A stretch of 27,781 nucleotides of DNA. Origin: Anaerolineae bacterium (lineage in GTDB: Bacteria; Chloroflexota; Anaerolineae; B4-G1). Location of the stretch: positions 1 to 27,781 of the forward strand of contig JAUWNP010000041.1 of the NCBI GenBank assembly GCA_030612585.1, read 5' to 3'. Shown one piece after another: positions 23,417-27,781 of the stretch; position 1 is the stretch's first letter, and each line of letters begins with the position of its first letter. The notes under the pieces were generated by a model, which did no database searches, was not told the DNA's origin, and was given only the letters and a program-made list of their open reading frames with translations. The position numbers and the translations under genes are program-made.

Positions 23417-25345
23417 ATGGAGCAAGAACGCGTTCTGATCATAGACCACAGCGCCGGAACCCGGCAACTGCTGGTCGAACTGGTGCTTGAACCCCACGGC
23501 TATCGGTTCCTCACCGCCATGGATGGAGAAGAGGGACTTCGGCTGGCCCTGCAGGAGCACCCCGATCTCATCATCTTGGACATGCAGTTGCCGAAGATGA
23601 ACGGGCTTGAGGTGCTGGAGGCGCTGCGACAACGGAATGCAGACATCCCAGTCATCTTCACCACCATCCGCGAGTCTGCCGAATTGGTCGTGCAGGCCTT
23701 CCGGTTGGGAGCGCGCGATTGCGTCATGAAGCCTCTTGATCCCGAGAGGATGCAGGAAGCGATCCAGCGTGTCCTTGCTGTCGTCAGATTGCGTGAGGAG
23801 CGGGATCAACTCACGGAGCAATGGCTGGAGGCCAACCAGCAACTGCAGCGCCAACTTCAGGCACTGAATGCCATCTACGCTATTGGGCGGTCGGTCACGT
23901 CGCTGCTGGACCTGGACCGCGTGCTCAGTCGCGTAGTTGAGGCGGCGGTATACATGGCGGGTGCTGAAGAGGGCATGCTCCTGCTGCTGGACAGTGAAGG
24001 AGATGAACTCTACCTGCGGGCGGCCAAGGATGTGGACGAAAAGGTGGCGCGGAGCCTGCGCATACGCGTAGACGACAGCATCGCTGGGCGAGCGATTCGA
24101 GCGGATCGGCCTGTGCTTCTGACCGGCGAACGCACCAAGGTCGCCACCAGTTACCTGGTCAAGGCGCTGCTCTACCTGCCGTTGCGGGTCCCTGAGCGCG
24201 GGGTGATTGGGGTGCTGGGGGTGGCCAATCGTGAGTCGGAGCGATCATTCTCCGAACGAGACATTTTTGTGCTTTCGGCCCTGGCGGACTACGCAGCCAT
24301 CGCCATCGAGAACGCCCGCCTGTTCGAGAGCGTTGCCAACGCCAAAGCGCTGATGGACAACATCTTCGCCTCTATCACGAGTGGCATCATAACCACTGAC
24401 GTCCAGGATCAGATCACGCTCTTCAACCGGGCCGCCGAGAGCATCCTGCGGAAATCAGCAACGGTTGTCGTCGGCTCTCGCCTCGCCGATGCCCTGCCGG
24501 CGCTAGAGAGCGAACTGCGCCCGTTGGTTGAGGAGGTCAGGAGGCACGGAGAGCCAGTGGTGGAGTTCGAGACTGAGATGTCACTCCCCGACCGTCATCT
24601 GGTGCATCTACGTACCAGTCTCTCTTCCCTGAAAGATGCCAATGATGAGACGCAGGGTATTGCCATCGTGGTAGATGATCTTACAGAACGGAGCCGGCTG
24701 GAAGCGCGCTATCAGTTGTTTCAGCGCTATCTCTCGCCGGCCGTCATCGAGCGTCTTCCAGACGACCCCCATGAACTGAGACTGGGCGGACAGCGACAGG
24801 AGATCACCAGCCTGTTTGCGGACATCCGTGGCTTCACCGACTTCAGCCAGCAGCAAGAGCCCGAGACATTGGTGCAAGTGCTCAATCAGTATCTGGCCGT
24901 CAGTGCCGAGGCGGTACTGGCCGAGGAGGGGACGCTCGACAAGTTTATGGGAGATGCCGTGGTTGCCTTTTTCAATGCGCCACTTCCTCAGTCAGATCAC
25001 GTCCTGCGCGCAGTGCGGGCAGCGTTGAAGATACAGGAGGGGATTGCCCTTCTGCACGAGCGTGTGCCCCCGTCCTACCGGCTTGCTTATGGGGTGGGCA
25101 TCAGCGTCGGTGACGCGGTGGTGGGCAACGTCGGCATCCGCCAGCGACTGGACTATACTGCTATCGGCTCCAGCGTGAATCTGGCATACCGTCTACAAGA
25201 GGCGGCAGCAGCGGGACAGATCCTACTTTCGCACGCAGCCTATCAGCGAGCACGAGAGCAAATCAAGGCCCGGCCGCTCCCGCCCATACAGGCAGAGGGC
25301 ATCAGCGAGCCAATCAAGGTGTACGAATTGTTGGGACTGAGATGA
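23417..25345 (+). CDS. Response regulator / GAF / PAS / class III adenylate cyclase
   Basis: A 642-residue cytoplasmic signalling protein. Receiver domain (1-about 125) with phospho-acceptor D55 (I-I-L-D-M-Q-L-P), T82/T83 and K105 (V-M-K-P-L-D); the usual acidic pair is D10-H11, so one pocket acid is replaced. A coiled coil (about 125-155), a GAF domain (about 155-310, ending A-I-E-N-A-R-L-F), and a PAS domain (about 315-430). The class III cyclase domain (about 440-640) has metal Asp residues in F-A-D-I-R-G-F-T and K-F-M-G-D-A-V, the Lys and a Thr (Y-T-A-I-G) in adenine-specifying positions, and the transition-state Asn and Arg (V-N-L-A-Y-R), so it should be active and make cAMP. No partner kinase is in view. 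Confidence 0.93.
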   Translation: MEQERVLIIDHSAGTRQLLVELVLEPHGYRFLTAMDGEEGLRLALQEHPDLIILDMQLPKMNGLEVLEALRQRNADIPVIFTTIRESAELVVQAFRLGARDCVMKPLDPERMQEAIQRVLAVVRLREERDQLTEQWLEANQQLQRQLQALNAIYAIGRSVTSLLDLDRVLSRVVEAAVYMAGAEEGMLLLLDSEGDELYLRAAKDVDEKVARSLRIRVDDSIAGRAIRADRPVLLTGERTKVATSYLVKALLYLPLRVPERGVIGVLGVANRESERSFSERDIFVLSALADYAAIAIENARLFESVANAKALMDNIFASITSGIITTDVQDQITLFNRAAESILRKSATVVVGSRLADALPALESELRPLVEEVRRHGEPVVEFETEMSLPDRHLVHLRTSLSSLKDANDETQGIAIVVDDLTERSRLEARYQLFQRYLSPAVIERLPDDPHELRLGGQRQEITSLFADIRGFTDFSQQQEPETLVQVLNQYLAVSAEAVLAEEGTLDKFMGDAVVAFFNAPLPQSDHVLRAVRAALKIQEGIALLHERVPPSYRLAYGVGISVGDAVVGNVGIRQRLDYTAIGSSVNLAYRLQEAAAAGQILLSHAAYQRAREQIKARPLPPIQAEGISEPIKVYELLGLR

Positions 25346-25350
25346 GTGGT

Positions 25351-25456
25351 GTGTCGGTTGCTAGCGCCATCGGGCCGATGACGGGCAGCGCGCTGGTGGC
25401 CTGGCTGGGACTGCGTGCACCTTTTTTGTTCGCGGCTACTACTGCCCAGGCGTTAG
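25351..25456 (+). pseudogene. Frameshifted fragment duplicating the 3' end of the MFS gene
   Basis: This stretch matches 23174-23314 of the MFS gene. About 85 of the first 92 positions are identical, a 35-bp deletion (out of frame) follows, and both copies end in GCCCAGGCGTTAG. The differences change amino acids (N to S, A to V, V to A, E to A), so it seems to come from a diverged paralogue and not a recent exact duplication. An ATG at 25342 overlaps the cyclase stop and opens a frame through it, but the frame beyond the deletion is not MFS-like. Non-functional. Confidence 0.85.
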
Positions 25457-25902
25457 TCTTGTTGCGAAGGTGCGCCACTACTGGTTTTACGAGACATGCA
25501 TCTGTGCATCAGGGCAGACGTGACCAGCATGGCCACGAATCCGCCACCGTCGAAGGCGACGAAGCGGTAACCCGTCGCCGTGAGTGCTGTGTGGCCTGGC
25601 GGCAACGCCAGCAACATCCACGTCTCGCCTGTCAATCCGATGGCCTGCTGTACGATGACGATCAGGAATAGCCAGCGGTAACGCCAGGGGTGCCAGATTG
25701 TCAGCGGGTAAGTCACGTTCCACATCAGGAAGAGGACGCCCATCCCGCGGACGAGTGCCTCTCCTGCAACCCCGCTCACCTCGAAGCCGGAGGCGTAGGC
25801 CTCCGGCCTGGCGATGAAGGCCAGTGCGCAACTGACATTGAAGAAGAACACCACGGCCAGCGCCAGCCGGGCTAGCCAGAGAGTAGCACAACGGTAGTTC
25901 AT
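25453..25902 (-). CDS. Four-helix membrane protein of unknown function
   Basis: A 149-residue protein with four predicted membrane helices: L-A-R-L-A-L-A-V-V-F-F-F-N near residue 15, G-M-G-V-L-F-L-M-W-N-V-T-Y near 55, W-L-F-L-I-V-I-V-Q-Q-A near 80, and G-G-F-V-A-M-L-V-T-S-A-L-M near 125. Loops include W-H-P-W-R-Y-R-W and G-E-T-W-M. I do not recognise the family, though the layout resembles small DUF-type four-helix proteins. Strong GGAGGTGA lies 4-5 nt before the ATG at 25902, so this start is preferred over ATGs 10-16 codons upstream. Its last codons run into the MFS relic, so the C-terminal tail (R-K-T-S-S-G-A-P-S-Q-Q-D) may have been changed by that rearrangement. Confidence 0.75.
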   Translation of the reverse strand: MNYRCATLWLARLALAVVFFFNVSCALAFIARPEAYASGFEVSGVAGEALVRGMGVLFLMWNVTYPLTIWHPWRYRWLFLIVIVQQAIGLTGETWMLLALPPGHTALTATGYRFVAFDGGGFVAMLVTSALMHRCMSRKTSSGAPSQQD

Positions 25903-25951
25903 CCAGTCACCTCCAGTGCCAATCGCGTTCCAGTCACGCATCAGCATCACG

Positions 25952-25972
25952 TTTGACGTTTGACGTTTGACG
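25952..25972. repeat. Heptanucleotide array TTTGACG, three units
   Basis: TTTGACG at 25952, 25959 and 25966, preceded by ATCACG. It belongs to the same TTTNACG heptamer family as the array at 4720-4754 and lies between divergent genes. Confidence 0.75.
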
Positions 25973-25995
25973 GAAGTATATCACTCTTGCCTGAC

Positions 25996-26024
25996 TTGCC
26001 CAAACCGGGACTCTGTTGTACTAT
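25996..26024 (+). promoter_or_regulatory. Possible promoter for the repeat protein gene
   Basis: TTGCCC (25996-26001), 17-bp spacer, TACTAT (26019-26024). Predicted start near 26031, giving a short leader with AAAGGAGG before the ATG at 26058. Confidence 0.45.
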
Positions 26025-26057
26025 CAGACCCACCAGGGGAATGAAAGGAGGACACCA

Positions 26058-26462
26058 ATGGGAAAAGTCTATCACCATAAACCCGGCGCACCTGACGAGT
26101 ACCTGGGCCGGGTCGAGCCCGAAAACGGCAAGGTCTACCGCCACCGCCATGGCCCGGATGAGTATCTGGGCCGCGTGGAACTGGATAGCGGCAAGGTCTA
26201 TCGTCACCACCACGGCCCCGATGAGTACCTGGGCCAGGTGCACCTGGACGACGGCGAGGTCTACAGTCACCGCATTGGCCTTGATCGGTACGTGGCGGAG
26301 GTCAAGCCGAACGGCCGCATCTACCGCCACAAGCCCGGTGCTCCAGATGACTACCTGGGCAAAATCAAGGACATGCACTCGCTGGCCGAGGGCGGCGCGG
26401 CGTTTTTCCTGCTACTGCTGCCCCTCATCGAAGGGGCCGAGGTCGAAGCCAGTGAGGATTGA
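26058..26462 (+). CDS. His/Tyr-rich protein of five tandem ~21-residue repeats
   Basis: A 134-residue protein. Residues 1-106 are five repeats with pattern G-K-V-Y-R-H-x-x-G-P-D-E-Y-L-G-x-V-x-x-D (starting at residues 1, 24, 45, 66, 86); repeats 1 and 5 carry an inserted A-P (G-A-P-D). Each should form two beta strands around a G-P-D-E-Y turn, giving a closed five-fold beta structure; the resemblance to the beta-flower-type repeat families is my inference. Histidines recur at the same repeat position, which would suit a metal or anionic ligand. The tail (107-134) has a hydrophobic stretch A-A-F-F-L-L-L-L-P-L-I and an acidic end, perhaps a membrane-dipping segment. AAAGGAGG at 26044-26051 fixes the start. 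It is 18 bp upstream of the MetH-activation-like gene, so probably co-transcribed. Function unknown. Confidence 0.8.
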   Translation: MGKVYHHKPGAPDEYLGRVEPENGKVYRHRHGPDEYLGRVELDSGKVYRHHHGPDEYLGQVHLDDGEVYSHRIGLDRYVAEVKPNGRIYRHKPGAPDDYLGKIKDMHSLAEGGAAFFLLLLPLIEGAEVEASED

Positions 26463-26480
26463 GCCTGGCGAGCAGGGCTG

Positions 26481-27152
26481 ATGCCTACCATCACTGATTT
26501 TCAACCCTCACTTGATGTGACACACGTCCTGCAAGGACAGGGCGTTGACCCTGCCCGCGCTCGCTCAAGAGTGGTTGCGGTAGCGCGGGATGTGCTTGAT
26601 GAGGCACAGGCGCTTTTTGCCCCAGCGGCGCTGTACACCACTCTGCCGGTGCGCGACTTCCAGCACCAGCGGGTGACCCTGGAGGGTGGGGCGGTCTTCA
26701 CAGGGCACCTGGTGGCACGGGCGCTGGCCGGGGCGACGGAAATTGACCTCGCTGTGTGCACCATTGGACCGGCCCTGGAGGAACACGTGGATGCTCTCTC
26801 TGCCGCTGGTGATCTTGTGCGGGCAATGGCGTTCGATGGGGCCGGCGTCGCCGCTCTCGGGGAGGTCTCCAGGATGGTCGTCGCCCGGATACGTGATGAG
26901 GCCTCAGCGCGCGGATTGGGCACGGGCATGCGTGCCTGCCCAGGCCAGGAGGGCTGGTTGCTTGAGCAGCAGCGGGTGCTTTTTGAACTGGTCCCGGCTG
27001 AGGAGATCGGCATCCGGCTGACCGAGAGTTGCCTCATGCTGCCGCGCAAGTCAGTCTCCTTCGTGGTGGGCTTGGGGTTGGAGATGCGGCCCGATGCGGT
27101 TACCTGTGACTTCTGCTCGAAGCGCGAGCGTTGCTCCTGGCGTGTGCGATAG
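26481..27152 (+). CDS. Vitamin B12-dependent methionine synthase activation-domain-like protein
   Basis: A 223-residue stand-alone protein related to the C-terminal reactivation domain of MetH. Diagnostic segments are R-A-C-P-G-Q-E-G-W-L-L-E-Q-Q-R-V-L-F and R-L-T-E-S-C-L-M-L-P-R-K-S-V-S-F-V-V-G, which in MetH contact cobalamin and S-adenosylmethionine. The end carries a C-D-F-C-(6)-C cluster, C-D-F-C-S-K-R-E-R-C, as in stand-alone forms that accompany corrinoid methyltransferase systems, and may bind iron or zinc. The earlier part (A-V-C-T-I-G-P-A-L-E) is also family-typical. The next gene is a RACo-like ferredoxin, so a role in rearming an inactive cob(II)amide enzyme is likely. SD is weak. 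No corrinoid protein or methyltransferase is in the window. Confidence 0.85.
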   Translation: MPTITDFQPSLDVTHVLQGQGVDPARARSRVVAVARDVLDEAQALFAPAALYTTLPVRDFQHQRVTLEGGAVFTGHLVARALAGATEIDLAVCTIGPALEEHVDALSAAGDLVRAMAFDGAGVAALGEVSRMVVARIRDEASARGLGTGMRACPGQEGWLLEQQRVLFELVPAEEIGIRLTESCLMLPRKSVSFVVGLGLEMRPDAVTCDFCSKRERCSWRVR

Positions 27153-27207
27153 CGAATGGTGAATGGCGAATAGCGGATTAGCGAATGGCGAATGGCGAAT
27201 AGCGAGA
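27151..27207. repeat. Heptanucleotide array (GGCGAAT family) filling an intergenic gap
   Basis: Eight 7-mers: AGCGAAT, GGTGAAT, GGCGAAT, AGCGGAT, then after one extra T AGCGAAT, GGCGAAT, GGCGAAT, AGCGAGA. The array starts inside the stop codon of the preceding gene and ends 6 nt before the next ATG. It is the same family as the array in the glycosyltransferase gene at 10740. Confidence 0.85.
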
Positions 27208-27213
27208 CGCTCT

Positions 27214-27781
27214 ATGACCGAAGAAGTCACCGTAGATTTTGAACCTCTTGGTCGCCGGGCGCGTGTTGTGCCTGGTACGACATTGCTGGAGGCCGCCCGC
27301 CAGGCTGGCGTGGGGCTGAATGGGGTCTGTGGCGGCGCGGGCACCTGTGGGACTTGTCGTGTGCGCGTCGTCGCCGGCCAGGTCACGCCTTCTACCGAGG
27401 CCGAGGGAGATGTTGTGGCCGAGGGTCTCCGGCTGGCCTGCCAGACCTGCGTGCTGAGCGACGTGCGGCTGGACGTCCCGCCGGCCTCCATCACTGCCCC
27501 CCAGCGGGCGCAGGTCGAGGGCCGCGAGCGACCGGTCGAACTCGACCCGGCCGTGCATGCTTTCGATGTGGCGCTGGCTCCGCCCAGCCTGGCCGACCTG
27601 CGGGCTGACGCAACGCGGTTGCGCGATGCCCTCTACCAACAGTCTCCTTCCCTGGAGAGGAGGCAGGGGGGGGCAGCCCTTCGAGGTGAGCCAGAAGCGG
27701 CGTCCCCCCCCCGGGGGGGGGGGGCGGGGGGGGGTCCGCTACCCCCCCCCCCGCGGGTGCGCGTGCCCGCCGTGGGGGGGG
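27214..27781 (+). CDS. RACo-like corrinoid activation protein, [2Fe-2S] N-terminal part (runs off the window)
   Basis: The frame from the ATG at 27214 stays open to the window end (189 codons). N-terminal [2Fe-2S] ferredoxin domain: V-T-V-D-F-E-P-L-G-R, then N-G-V-C-G-G-A-G-T-C-G-T-C-R-V-R (three ligand cysteines at about residues 38, 44 and 47) and L-A-C-Q-T-C (fourth ligand near residue 80). This C-x5-C-x2-C pattern with the following linker is the start of the RACo/DUF4445 family, which continues with an ATPase of the ASKHA superfamily that reduces corrinoid proteins at the expense of ATP. The ASKHA part lies beyond the window. After about residue 148 the encoded protein is unreliable because of poly-G/C sequence. 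The adjacent MetH-activation-like gene supports the assignment. No SD is visible because a repeat array fills the upstream gap. Confidence 0.85.
   Translation, partial: MTEEVTVDFEPLGRRARVVPGTTLLEAARQAGVGLNGVCGGAGTCGTCRVRVVAGQVTPSTEAEGDVVAEGLRLACQTCVLSDVRLDVPPASITAPQRAQVEGRERPVELDPAVHAFDVALAPPSLADLRADATRLRDALYQQSPSLERRQGGAALRGEPEAASPPRGGGAGGGPLPPPPRVRVPAVGG
27660..27781. other. Low-quality poly-G/poly-C contig end
   Basis: From about 27660 the sequence breaks into runs of 7-11 G's and 8-11 C's, unlike anything before. The encoded Gly/Pro/Arg runs do not fit a RACo protein. This looks like a sequencing or assembly artefact at a contig end, so bases here should not be trusted. Confidence 0.85.

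Noticed and set aside
25342..25671. A 109-codon plus-strand frame starting in the cyclase stop codon
   Set aside because: Its first 35 codons are the MFS relic and the remainder is antisense to a better supported membrane-protein gene.
25947..26378. A minus-strand frame with internal periodicity opposite the repeat protein
   Set aside because: The periodicity merely reflects the 63-bp repeats of the plus-strand gene; the plus strand has the SD and regular residue pattern.

Overview
This 27.8 kb window is GC-rich bacterial DNA, most likely a draft or metagenome-assembled contig from the Chloroflexota (Anaerolineae-like). That placement is an inference. It rests on gene content (separate ClpB and ClpC, short GlnA, ResB-like and CcsA-like proteins, a RACo-type ferredoxin beside a MetH-activation-like protein, GT-C membrane glycosyltransferases) and on a high load of short palindromic and heptanucleotide repeats. 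Promoters look like ordinary sigma-70 sites, and many genes have clear Shine-Dalgarno (SD) sequences.

Layout. 1-886: a broken type I restriction HsdR fragment on the minus strand and two palindromic elements. 887-1978: a nitroreductase-like gene, then a 318-bp element with 30-bp terminal inverted repeats and a second palindrome nested inside it. 1979-7394: clpB and clpC, each with its own promoter, closed by a strong terminator. 7412-12144 (minus): degV with a consensus promoter, two GT-C-type membrane glycosyltransferases flanking a zinc-ribbon tail-anchored protein, and a 65-aa membrane protein that may be leaderless. 12243-13039: two coupled small membrane proteins (DUF4870-like and TM2-like). 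13058-16456: a promoter-terminator unit that may be a small RNA or an attenuating leader, then aspS and glnA. 16473-16680: a probable 6S RNA. 16808-17638: a metallo-beta-lactamase-fold hydrolase. 17655-21801 (minus): a tightly packed operon resB-like, ccsA-like, udk, NAD-dependent sugar epimerase, GT2 glycosyltransferase. 21850-21922: tRNA-Thr(CGT) with its own promoter and terminator. 22064-25456: an MFS exporter, a response-regulator/GAF/PAS/adenylate cyclase, and a frameshifted copy of the MFS 3' end. 25453-27781: a four-helix membrane protein, a His-rich protein of five 21-residue repeats, a MetH-activation-like protein and the N-terminus of a RACo-like [2Fe-2S] protein, ending in unreliable poly-G/poly-C sequence.

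How the genes work together. ClpB (disaggregation) and ClpC (ClpP-linked proteolysis) form a proteostasis block. The GT2, epimerase and GT-C genes point to lipid-linked sugar and surface-glycan synthesis. The last two genes are probably a reductive-activation pair for a corrinoid methyltransferase. The window holds no recognisable new defence system. Its most unusual content is the repeat biology (heptamer arrays and palindromes, three of them apparently read through in frame inside glycosyltransferase genes), the aspS-upstream RNA, the helically phased hexamers before clpB, and the repeat protein at 26058-26462.
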